A stretch of DNA of 64,000 bases from Methanolobus sp. (GTDB lineage: Archaea > Halobacteriota > Methanosarcinia > Methanosarcinales > Methanosarcinaceae): positions 62,001 through 126,000 of the forward strand of contig NZ_JADQBZ010000005.1 in the NCBI RefSeq assembly GCF_016278365.1. Reading direction: 5' to 3'. Positions within the stretch are counted from its first letter, which is position 1. Each line of letters begins with the position of its first letter. Positions 17,508-25,468 of this stretch are shown here, one piece after another. A model generated the notes under the pieces. That model ran no database searches, had not been told where the DNA came from, and saw only the letters and a list, made by a program, of their open reading frames with translations. A program made the translations under genes and the position numbers.

Positions 17508-20500
17508 ATGAATAAAAACATTCGGCTGCTTTTATTTGGACTGATATTGCTCATGTTCACAGGTGGTGCAATGGCTGCACCTTCTCTTTCTGATGAAGGT
17601 CTTTCTCCGGGAAGCGGTACTGTAGAAACAAACTTTATTTTTACAGTTACATACACTGACCCTGATAATCTCAGTGCAAGTTTTGTTAACGTTACTATAG
17701 ATACTATTCCTTACCCAATGACAGAAGTTGACCCCTCAGATGTCAATACTGTTGATGGGAAAGCTTACAGATTCGAAAGATCGGGCTTCTCTGTAAATCC
17801 AGCTCACAGTTATGCTTTCTCTACAAGTAATTCAAACGGCGCAGTTGATCCTTATGGGGCAGGCACCTTTGCTGTCGCAAACACTGCACCGGTGCTGTCT
17901 TCTCCATTGGTCACTCCAAGCAGTGGTTCACCTGCAACTGAGTTCGTGTTCACGGTGACCTACACGGATGCCGATAATAACAGCGCGAGTTATGTAAATG
18001 CCGTAATTGACGGTATTAACTATCCAATGACAGCCACCGATCCTGCAGACACAAATACGGCTGACGGAAAAGGTTACACGCTCTCCAATTCAAGCATTGC
18101 TGCAGGTTCTCACACATACAGTTTCACAGCATCAGATGGTACAACCACAGCTACTCCTACCTCTGAGGGCACTTTTCCTGTAAACTCTGACTCCTCACTG
18201 TCAGGAACTATTTCTTCTGTTAGCGGCACTCCTTCTACAACATTCGTCTTCAACGCAATTTTCACGGATGCCGATAACGACGCTGCCAGTTCTGTGACAG
18301 TCACTATCGATGGCACTGATTATGGTATGAGTGAGGTTGATGCAACTGATGTAACTACAACTGACGGGAAAGAATATACTTACAGTGATACTTTCTCTGT
18401 TGGAAGCCACTCATACAGTTTTAAGGCAACAGTGGGTTCAGATAACATAGGCCCGGTGGGGGCAGGTACTTTTGATGTAGATGTTTCAAATCATGCTCCT
18501 ACTCTTACAGATGCTTCTGTTACCGGGGCTAACAATTTCATTATCGGTGGACTCATTTATTTCAATGTTACTTACACAGACTCCGACAACCAATTGCCGA
18601 CATACAGTTATGTCCAGATAGATGGTGTCAACAAGACAATGTCTAAGGTCAATAGTGCAGATAATGATGCAACCAATGGTATAGAATATACGTATAATAC
18701 TACACTTGCACAGGGGAACCATACATATGCCTTTTATATGTCTGATGGGACCAATCCTGTAAGCACTGCTTCTGCAACTATCATCATACATCCAAAGACC
18801 TACTTCACAGGTGACCGTATATGGGATGAGGATGCAGGTCAGTCAACAACCTACAAATGGGATGCAAGGAGCTTCTCCGGTTTCTTCTACGACCTGGAAA
18901 CCGGTTTCAGCTCGGAGACAATGAATATCACTGATATTTCACGGACCATAGATGATGGAAATCTTGTGTACGAAACAAGGCCTGTTGATAGTAACTTCGA
19001 GCATTCTGCATGGGGCAAGTATCAGGTTATCGGTTTCATGGCCGAGAAGTATTTTGCAGGGTATAAGTCCTCAATAACTAATATCAATGGTGTCAGCACT
19101 GTAAGTTTGATATCTTCCGGACAGCTTTCCAAGGTCCTGATTGACAATGATGACAAGAAATCCGTATATTCAGGTTCCTCACTAACCCTTGAGGACGGCT
19201 ATAAGCTCAACATTGTCCAGGTTGACAAGAATGGTGATAAGGTCTTTGTGACTCTCACAAAAGATGGTGACGAACTTGACAGTGAAATTATCAGCGGAAG
19301 CGGCGATTATGTCTATGAGGCAGACTTGGGAGACAGCGATGATGTTCCTATAATAATTGTCCATTTTGACTCCATATTCAGCGGCACAGAATCAAATGCT
19401 GTATTCATTCAGGGTATTTTCCAGATATCAGAGGATTACGTAGAGCTGGAAGATGGTGGAAGTTACGGCAAAATGGAAATCACAGGCTTCAGCGACGATT
19501 ATATCCAGATGAAGAACGATGGCTCTATTTCTCTTTCTAAAGGAAAGACCATTGATATCATGGGTAAAATCAAGTTCATAGTAGCCGATTCGAACACCCT
19601 GCGTTTTGCACCATTTGTGGACATGTCCTCTCCCGGTACATATGAGCTTCGTGGTACTGTGGCAGAAGGTGCCGAATTGCTCACGTGGACACCCCTGAAC
19701 TTCGAAGGCTTCTATTATGATATCGATGAAGGTATACAGACAGAGAAGCTTGAGCTCAAGGCCATCAACGGCAGGACCATAGATGATGGGGATCTGGTAT
19801 ATACCACCACTCCGGAAGAAGTTTCATTTGAGCACTCTGCCTGGGGCAAGTACAATGTCATCGGTTTCATGGCCGAGAAATACTTCGCAGGATACCCCTC
19901 AGGTGCTTTCGGTAGCAGCAGCAGCGTGGATATCATTTCTGATGGTTTGCTCTCCAAGGTTCTTATTGATGAGGATGACAAGAAATCCGTGTATTCCGGT
20001 TCCTCACTCATTCTTGAGGAAGGATATACTCTTAACATCGTCCAGGTTGACAAGAACGGCGACAAGGTGATGGTGACACTTACAAAGGACAGTGATGAAG
20101 TAGACACTTCAATTATCAGTGGAAGTGGCACTTACATCTATGAGACAGATCTTGGCGATTCCGATGATGTTCCTCTAATTGCGATTCATTTCGATTCAAT
20201 ATTCAGTGGAACAGAATCAAATGCCGTATTCGTAAAAGGTATCTTCCAGATATCGGAAGATTATCTTGAGGTTGAAGATGGCGATACCTTCGGCAAAATG
20301 GAAGTCACAGGTATAGGTGGCAGCATAACAATGTCCAACAAGGATTCCATTTCCCTGTCAAAAGGTAATTCCATAGCATTAATGGGTGATGTCAGTATCA
20401 ATGTCGCTGATGACTCCAATACTGTGAGGTATTACCCTTATGTGGAAGTCACTACTACACCTTCCCAGTCACTGAGTGTGAGCCTTGACAAGTCCATTGC

Positions 20501-21401
20501 AATAAAAGGTGACAAGGTCACAGTCACTGTCACTTCTCGCGGTGCAGCAGTAAGTGATGCCACTGTGAAGGCTGGCAGTTCCACAATCGGAACAACTAAC
20601 GATGAAGGTAAGATCACATATACAGCTTCAACTATAGGGAAGCTTCAGATCACAGCATCCAAGGACAACTATGCTTCAGGAAGCAGTGAACTTGAAGTAA
20701 TATCTCCGGACGATGATTCAAGAAAGATTATTATCGAAGTCTCTCCTGAAGAGGTATATGAAGGATCTTCAGTGACCTTCTTTGTACTCAAGGCAATAGG
20801 AGGAGATCCTGTTGAAGGTGCTACGGTATCTTATGATGGTAAGTCAATTGGCTCTACATCATCCGATGGAACGATTGCTTATACTGTAACTGACCCTGGT
20901 ATGCACAAGCTGACAGCAGTGAAGAGTGGATTCATTGATGCTTCAATGAATCTGGATGTCAAGGAGATTGCAGCAAAATTCGAGTTCACGAGCCTTTCTA
21001 TAACTCCGCTTGATATTAAGCAGGGTAAGGAGGCAACCATTAGTGTTAATGTCAAGAATATCGGTAATGCTGCAGGAAACTATACTGTTGACCTCAAGGT
21101 GAATGACACTGTTGTAGGTACCAGAACTATTAGCCTTGGAACCGATGAATCCGAGGTTCTTGAGTTCAAGCATGCGGAGAAAGAACCCGGCACTTATGTT
21201 GTGAAGGTCGCTGACCTGACCACGACCTATGAGGTATTCGAGAAGTCGGGAGTTATCTGGTATGTGCTTGGAGCCATCGCAGTGGTTGTTGTAGGTGGTC
21301 TTGGATACCTCTTCACCGCTGGAGGCTGGACTGCAGAAATTGCCCAGGCAAAGGTGGACGAAGCAATACAGACATTGCAGGAGCTTATCAGCAAACGCTG
21401 A
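17508..21401 (+). CDS. S-layer family protein with two S-layer domains and four N-terminal repeats
   Basis: A cell-surface protein of 1297 residues. It has a signal peptide (IRLLLFGLILLMFTGGAMAA). About residues 24-430 hold four repeats of roughly 95-105 residues, each with the pattern FTVTYTDxDN...ID...Y.M...D..DG..Y. Two Methanosarcina-type S-layer domains follow (about 437-700 and 715-985). They share near-identical blocks such as HSAWGKY, VIGFMAEKYFAGY, LIDxDDKKSVYSGSSL and SGTESNAVF. Next come two Ig-like carboxypeptidase-regulatory-type domains (about 990-1155), a CARDB-like domain and a C-terminal transmembrane anchor (WYVLGAIAVVVVGGLGYLF). It is either the main S-layer subunit or an S-layer-associated protein; the large N-terminal repeat block argues for the latter. 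Confidence 0.92.
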   Translation: MNKNIRLLLFGLILLMFTGGAMAAPSLSDEGLSPGSGTVETNFIFTVTYTDPDNLSASFVNVTIDTIPYPMTEVDPSDVNTVDGKAYRFERSGFSVNPAHSYAFSTSNSNGAVDPYGAGTFAVANTAPVLSSPLVTPSSGSPATEFVFTVTYTDADNNSASYVNAVIDGINYPMTATDPADTNTADGKGYTLSNSSIAAGSHTYSFTASDGTTTATPTSEGTFPVNSDSSLSGTISSVSGTPSTTFVFNAIFTDADNDAASSVTVTIDGTDYGMSEVDATDVTTTDGKEYTYSDTFSVGSHSYSFKATVGSDNIGPVGAGTFDVDVSNHAPTLTDASVTGANNFIIGGLIYFNVTYTDSDNQLPTYSYVQIDGVNKTMSKVNSADNDATNGIEYTYNTTLAQGNHTYAFYMSDGTNPVSTASATIIIHPKTYFTGDRIWDEDAGQSTTYKWDARSFSGFFYDLETGFSSETMNITDISRTIDDGNLVYETRPVDSNFEHSAWGKYQVIGFMAEKYFAGYKSSITNINGVSTVSLISSGQLSKVLIDNDDKKSVYSGSSLTLEDGYKLNIVQVDKNGDKVFVTLTKDGDELDSEIISGSGDYVYEADLGDSDDVPIIIVHFDSIFSGTESNAVFIQGIFQISEDYVELEDGGSYGKMEITGFSDDYIQMKNDGSISLSKGKTIDIMGKIKFIVADSNTLRFAPFVDMSSPGTYELRGTVAEGAELLTWTPLNFEGFYYDIDEGIQTEKLELKAINGRTIDDGDLVYTTTPEEVSFEHSAWGKYNVIGFMAEKYFAGYPSGAFGSSSSVDIISDGLLSKVLIDEDDKKSVYSGSSLILEEGYTLNIVQVDKNGDKVMVTLTKDSDEVDTSIISGSGTYIYETDLGDSDDVPLIAIHFDSIFSGTESNAVFVKGIFQISEDYLEVEDGDTFGKMEVTGIGGSITMSNKDSISLSKGNSIALMGDVSINVADDSNTVRYYPYVEVTTTPSQSLSVSLDKSIAIKGDKVTVTVTSRGAAVSDATVKAGSSTIGTTNDEGKITYTASTIGKLQITASKDNYASGSSELEVISPDDDSRKIIIEVSPEEVYEGSSVTFFVLKAIGGDPVEGATVSYDGKSIGSTSSDGTIAYTVTDPGMHKLTAVKSGFIDASMNLDVKEIAAKFEFTSLSITPLDIKQGKEATISVNVKNIGNAAGNYTVDLKVNDTVVGTRTISLGTDESEVLEFKHAEKEPGTYVVKVADLTTTYEVFEKSGVIWYVLGAIAVVVVGGLGYLFTAGGWTAEIAQAKVDEAIQTLQELISKR

Positions 21402-21411
21402 TAACTCCAAA

Positions 21412-21428
21412 TCTCTTTTTATTTTTAT
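21412..21428 (+). terminator. T-rich terminator after the S-layer gene
   Basis: Ten bases past the stop, the plus strand carries a run of T tracts (tctctttttatttttatt). Oligo-T tracts of this kind terminate archaeal transcription. It slightly overlaps the stop end of the convergent regulator gene. Confidence 0.5.
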
Positions 21429-21952
21429 TCTAAACTGATCTTCTTGGCCACCAGTTCTATCGCTTCTATAAGACTGTCTTTTGGCATTATCGTGGCAACA
21501 GGAATTCTTAATATCTTCTCGACAGTCGGGCTTACGATAGGTGCGCAGACAAGAGCCTTGGCACCATCCCTTTCAGCCCGCACTGCTGCAATGATGGCTT
21601 CTTCCATGGAGGTTGCCGAATATTCCCTGATGGTGCAGAGATTCCCGCATATTTTTCTTTTCGTCTCATTTATATTGTCAAGCACAGGCCGCGCAGCTAT
21701 TACGGCGATGAAATTCCCCTTCTCCGACCCTTCTATCCTTTTTATAGTTTTAACTATCTGGCGAAGGGTTTTCATATTTGGCTCTCTTTTTCCGGACATT
21801 ATCTTGTAAAGGGTGCTTTGGGGTATCTCGGCCTTTTCTGCAAATTCCAGAGCAGTAAGGCCAAGTTCATCCTTTATGACCTTTGAAAGCACTTCCCTTA
21901 GCCTTTCGTCAGATTCAAAGACAGCATCAGTTACTTTATCAGCGGCATTCAT
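21425..21952 (-). CDS. HTH (XRE-type) regulator with PrpR_N-like sensor domain
   Basis: A predicted DNA-binding regulator of about 175 residues. The helix-turn-helix lies at about 25-70 (LTALEFAEKAEIPQSTLYKIMSGKREP and following). The C-terminal part (FIAVIAARPVLDNI through LVCAPIVSPTVEKILRIPVATIMPKDSLIEAIELVAKKI) resembles the PrpR_N ligand-sensing fold. The frame starts at GTG 21961; I use the ATG three codons later because neither start has a clear ribosome site. It is divergent from a NitT/TauT-type ABC transporter with about 150 bases between them, the usual layout for a local regulator. The ligand is unknown. Confidence 0.78.
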   Translation of the reverse strand: MNAADKVTDAVFESDERLREVLSKVIKDELGLTALEFAEKAEIPQSTLYKIMSGKREPNMKTLRQIVKTIKRIEGSEKGNFIAVIAARPVLDNINETKRKICGNLCTIREYSATSMEEAIIAAVRAERDGAKALVCAPIVSPTVEKILRIPVATIMPKDSLIEAIELVAKKISLE

Positions 21953-21974
21953 TTGTCCCACACTACTGTTATGA

Positions 21975-21993
21975 TTAAAGATATATCCTTTAA
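21975..21993. promoter_or_regulatory. Inverted repeat, candidate operator
   Basis: TTAAAG and CTTTAA are separated by seven bases (atatatc), giving a 19-base near-palindrome just upstream of the HTH gene. It lies in the divergent spacer shared with the ABC transporter, whose own TATA-like element (aatatatataat) is near 22052-22063. AT-rich sequence makes such repeats easy to find by chance. Confidence 0.35.
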
Positions 21994-22103
21994 AGGCAAT
22001 GTAATGTGATATATTAATACCTTTGGGTCATCTACATGGACTTAACGGTAATATATATAATCTATATTGTCATGCTTTCCAAAAACGGAACAAAGGTGAT
22101 AAC

Positions 22104-23117
22104 ATGAATTCCAAAAGGTATACAAAGCCATTTGCTTTTTTGCTTCTTATTATTTTTATTACGTCAGCCGTAATTATATCCGGCTGTACCGAAAGAGAGG
22201 CACAGACAGGAGAGGAATTGACGCAACTTACCTTCGGGTACCAACCCAGCACTCATCAGATCGCCTATCTTACTGCAGAGGATCAGGGATGGTGGGAAGA
22301 AGACCTTTCTCCGCTAGGTGTGCAGACAATTAACGACCGGCTCTTCCCAACAGGAGCTCCTGAGATGTCCGCGATGCTTGCTGGAGAGATTGATGTGGCT
22401 TATGTCGGTGCTGCACCTGTAGTAGCAGCCATTGCCAGTGGGCTCGATGCCAAGATTGTTGCTGCTGCTCAGATACAGGGCTCTGATATTGTGTTGCGCA
22501 ATGAACTACCCTATGAAGGTCCCCAAGACCTAATAGGTCTCAGGATAGCCACATTCCCGCCGGGAACCATACAGGACACACTTTTGAGGGAATGGCTTGC
22601 AGACAATGGTATCAACCCTGATACAGATGTCACGATCCTCCCCATGGGTCCCGCAGACGCAGTAACGGCACTTTCTGTTGGTCAGGTCGATGCAGTGTTT
22701 CTGCCGCACCCCTCACCAACTGAGATAGAAGTGCAGGGTATCGGCAGGTCAGTAGTTCAGTCGGGGGAGATGAAGGAAGACCATGCATGCTGTGTAGTTG
22801 CAGTCAGTGGCAGGCTTATTCGCGACCATCCTGATGTAGTACAACAGATAGTTGCAACTCATGTACGTGCAATCGAATACGACAATGAGAATGTTGCTGA
22901 AGCAGCCGCTGTTTTTGCTGCTGATCAGGACTGGGATGTTCAGGTTGTGGAAAAATCCTTGGCAGACTGGGATGGCACATGGGTGGCAGACCCCGGTGTC
23001 ATCGTGAACTCCACAGTTGAGTATACGCAGGTTCAGTACGAACAGGGAACCATCAACAGACAACTCACACAGGACGACCTTTTTGATCTGAGCTTCTATG
23101 AAGCTCTTGATCAATAA
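22104..23117 (+). CDS. ABC transporter substrate-binding lipoprotein, NitT/TauT (SsuA-like) family
   Basis: An exported solute-binding lipoprotein of 337 residues for an anion importer of the nitrate/sulfonate/taurine class. The signal peptide ends in the lipobox ISGCTE. The body has the two-lobe periplasmic-binding pattern: LTFGYQPSTHQIAYLTAEDQGWW (first part), DVAYVGAAPVVAAIASGLDAKIVAAAQ, LRIATFPPGTIQDTLLREWL and QVDAVFLPHPSPTEIE. AAAGGTGAT is correctly spaced before ATG 22104, so the longer frame from 22023 is rejected. It leads a three-gene operon with permease and ATPase. The actual ligand (sulfonate, pyrimidine precursor, oxyanion) cannot be decided from sequence. Confidence 0.88.
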   Translation: MNSKRYTKPFAFLLLIIFITSAVIISGCTEREAQTGEELTQLTFGYQPSTHQIAYLTAEDQGWWEEDLSPLGVQTINDRLFPTGAPEMSAMLAGEIDVAYVGAAPVVAAIASGLDAKIVAAAQIQGSDIVLRNELPYEGPQDLIGLRIATFPPGTIQDTLLREWLADNGINPDTDVTILPMGPADAVTALSVGQVDAVFLPHPSPTEIEVQGIGRSVVQSGEMKEDHACCVVAVSGRLIRDHPDVVQQIVATHVRAIEYDNENVAEAAAVFAADQDWDVQVVEKSLADWDGTWVADPGVIVNSTVEYTQVQYEQGTINRQLTQDDLFDLSFYEALDQ

Positions 23118-23199
23118 TTTTTATGGATAATGAGTTTAATACTGTTAAATACGATAAGATAACGTTCACTTGAATACTTTTCAATTATGCAGAGGAATC

Positions 23200-24027
23200 A
23201 TGGTCAGAGGAAACTTTCAAAGATTAAAGAATAACAGTGTGGAATTATTATCTGTGGTTTCTGCGCTGATCATCTGGCAGGTGACGGCTGTCTATATTGT
23301 ACAGAACAAATTTTTCCTTCCCAGTTTTACTGATGTTGCTGCAGCGTTCATTATTACTGTTTCAAGACAGGGTGTATTCCCTTTCCTCTCTATGAATCTC
23401 GAGCTCCCGGTGCTGCTGGTTGACACTCTCTATAGCCTTATGCACTTCTTTATCGGTCTTATAGCCGCTCTGGCCATAGGTATCCCGGTAGGTATGCTCA
23501 TGGGCTGGTTCAAATCTGTTGAAAGAGTTTTTGATCCATTGATTGAGATAATACGTCCCATACCTCCTCTTGCATGGATACCCTTTGCTATAATCTGGAT
23601 AGGATTAAACCCATTTGGCGCAGGATTTGTGATATTCATTGGCGCTCTGTTCCCTATAATAATCAACACATTCACAGGCTTCAAAAGTGTTCCAAGGATA
23701 TATGTTGAAGCTGCAAAGGTCCTTGGATGCAACACTGACCGTGAACTTATGAGACGTGTTGCCATACCCTCCGCTCTACCTTCAATAGCAGCTGGTGTCA
23801 GGATAGCTATGGGGGTAGGCTGGATGTGTCTGGTTGCGGCCGAGATGTTTGGGGTGAGCAGGAACGGTCTTGGATTCAAGATATGGCACAACTATTATTT
23901 ACATCACATGGATTTTGTGCTGGTTTATATGCTTTTCCTGGGATTCCTGGGGCTTTTGATAGACCGGCTCTTAAGGTCATATCTTGAGGACAAGTTCTTT
24001 AAATGGCGAACAGGAGTGGTGATGTAA
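23200..24027 (+). CDS. ABC transporter permease, NitT/TauT family
   Basis: An inner membrane permease of 275 residues with about six helices. The EAA loop is EAAKVLGCNTDRELMRRVAIPSALPSIAAGVRIAMG (first part about residue 165), where the permease contacts the ATPase. AGAGGA sits close before ATG 23200, so I do not use the TTG at 23170. The stop is immediately followed by the ATPase start codon. It forms the channel for the upstream lipoprotein's ligand. Confidence 0.92.
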   Translation: MVRGNFQRLKNNSVELLSVVSALIIWQVTAVYIVQNKFFLPSFTDVAAAFIITVSRQGVFPFLSMNLELPVLLVDTLYSLMHFFIGLIAALAIGIPVGMLMGWFKSVERVFDPLIEIIRPIPPLAWIPFAIIWIGLNPFGAGFVIFIGALFPIIINTFTGFKSVPRIYVEAAKVLGCNTDRELMRRVAIPSALPSIAAGVRIAMGVGWMCLVAAEMFGVSRNGLGFKIWHNYYLHHMDFVLVYMLFLGFLGLLIDRLLRSYLEDKFFKWRTGVVM

Positions 24028-24786
24028 ATGGGCAGGGTAAGTATAAGGGGTGTGTCCCGGAAGTTCGTGAAAGATGACATAGTACGGACCCTGGCCCTTG
24101 ATAACGTAAGTCTGGATATTGGGGATAAGGAGTTCGTATGCTTCATAGGTCCTTCCGGGTGCGGGAAGACTACTCTGCTCCGGATAGTTTCCGGGCTTGA
24201 CTATCCCGATGACGGTGAAGTTTTCGTTGACAATGAACGTATAAAAGGTCCGGGACCTACAAGAGGCATGGTATTCCAGGAGTATTCCCTTTTCCCCTGG
24301 AAGACCGTTATAGATAATGTGATATTCGGTCCCCAGATGAGGGGGGTGCAAAAGAAGGACGCAATTGAAGAGGCACAGAAGTACCTGGAACTGGTTGGCC
24401 TTGAACAGTTCAGGGACAGCTATCCCCATGAGCTCTCAGGCGGTATGAAGCAAAGGGTTGCAATAGCTCGTGCCCTTGCAAATGAGCCCGAAGTGCTTCT
24501 TATGGATGAACCTTTCGGGGCCCTTGATGCTCAGACTAGGAATTCATTGCAGCATGAACTGCTGGATATCTGGCAAAAAAAGAACATAACTATCCTTTTT
24601 GTCACACACAGTGTGGATGAGGCCGTTTTCCTTGCGGACAAAATCGTAATAATGACCGCACGGCCCGGAAAGATTAAGGAAATACTAAAAGTCGACATCC
24701 CTCGGCTACGTGACAGGACAAGCATGGAAGTCAATCAATTGCGTAACCGTGTTCTGAAACTGCTGGCAGAAGAGCAGAAGAAATAA
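24028..24786 (+). CDS. ABC transporter ATP-binding protein, NitT/TauT family
   Basis: The 252-residue ATPase of the importer. Walker A is GPSGCGKTT (about 46), the Q-loop is in VFQEYSLFPWKT, the signature is LSGGMKQRVAIARAL, Walker B is VLLMDEPFGALD and the H-loop is FVTHSVDEAV. The ATG abuts the permease stop with no gap, and the ribosome site GGTGATG lies within the permease end. It closes the operon and converges on the bactofilin-like gene with 13 bases between. Confidence 0.95.
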   Translation: MGRVSIRGVSRKFVKDDIVRTLALDNVSLDIGDKEFVCFIGPSGCGKTTLLRIVSGLDYPDDGEVFVDNERIKGPGPTRGMVFQEYSLFPWKTVIDNVIFGPQMRGVQKKDAIEEAQKYLELVGLEQFRDSYPHELSGGMKQRVAIARALANEPEVLLMDEPFGALDAQTRNSLQHELLDIWQKKNITILFVTHSVDEAVFLADKIVIMTARPGKIKEILKVDIPRLRDRTSMEVNQLRNRVLKLLAEEQKK

Positions 24787-24799
24787 TGGTTTTTCGGTC

Positions 24800-25228
24800 T
24801 CACTCCGAGCGTACTATTATCTTCGTGCCAGATTCTATTTCTTTTATATTCACTTTCCCTATCAGTTCAAGCGTTGCATTGGCTCTGGCAAATCCCAGGG
24901 AACATCCTGGACGTATCGAAATGGTCCCGCCTGCGATTGCTAACCCGTTTACAGTTACAGAATCAAAGAGTTTCAGATCGCTATATGCTTCAACATTACC
25001 ATTGATCTCACATCCGGGTCCGATAACGATGTCATCAGCTTTGACATTTCCCCTCACGGAAGATTCTTTTCCAAGTTTGAGAGTTCCCTTTACACTGAGG
25101 CCTTTCCAGAAAGAGGATGCTGCTCCGGCAATAAAGTTCCCGTCAATAATGACATCATTCTCAAAGTAGGACCTCCTCCTGGCAATATAAGTGTTTGATG
25201 CCTTATGATATCTAAGATCTGAACTCAT
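24800..25228 (-). CDS. Bactofilin-like polymer-forming protein
   Basis: A 142-residue, Gly/Val-rich protein with the short beta-helix repeats of bactofilins and related polymer-forming proteins: FENDVIIDGNFIAGA, LSVKGTLKLGKESSVRGNVKADDIVIGPGCEINGNVEAYSDLKL (first part), then AIAGGTISIRPGCSLGFA. Bactofilins polymerise without nucleotides and scaffold membrane-linked processes in bacteria. CAGGTGA precedes the ATG. The archaeal role is unknown. It could also be an isolated left-handed-helix domain related to acyltransferases, but no catalytic His is seen. Confidence 0.7.
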   Translation of the reverse strand: MSSDLRYHKASNTYIARRRSYFENDVIIDGNFIAGAASSFWKGLSVKGTLKLGKESSVRGNVKADDIVIGPGCEINGNVEAYSDLKLFDSVTVNGLAIAGGTISIRPGCSLGFARANATLELIGKVNIKEIESGTKIIVRSE

Positions 25229-25391
25229 CTAATTCACCTGAACTTACTCTATAGTTTCGTTGATTATAAATTGATTGTATCTGGTCATCCTTCACGGGTA
25301 CTTATGAAGTGGTTTAGAATCAATATCTGCTCTTTTCAAAAATAAGTGCGTATGGCTTACTCTTAATGACAAGTATTATATATAATAGCAT

Positions 25392-25425
25392 ATATACAAT
25401 TGTATATTTCTGGGCCTTTATATAA
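25392..25425 (+). promoter_or_regulatory. 16-base perfect palindrome next to the TATA box of the PAS kinase
   Basis: ATATACAATTGTATAT at 25392-25407 is a perfect palindrome. It lies about ten bases upstream of a TATA box (tttatata, 25418-25425). Transcription from that box would begin near 25445 and give a short leader with GGGGTG before ATG 25469. The position suits an operator overlapping the transcription-factor-B site. Confidence 0.45.
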
Positions 25426-25468
25426 TAATTTGGACATCTGGTTGGTTTTTAAGGACCGGGGTGCATGT

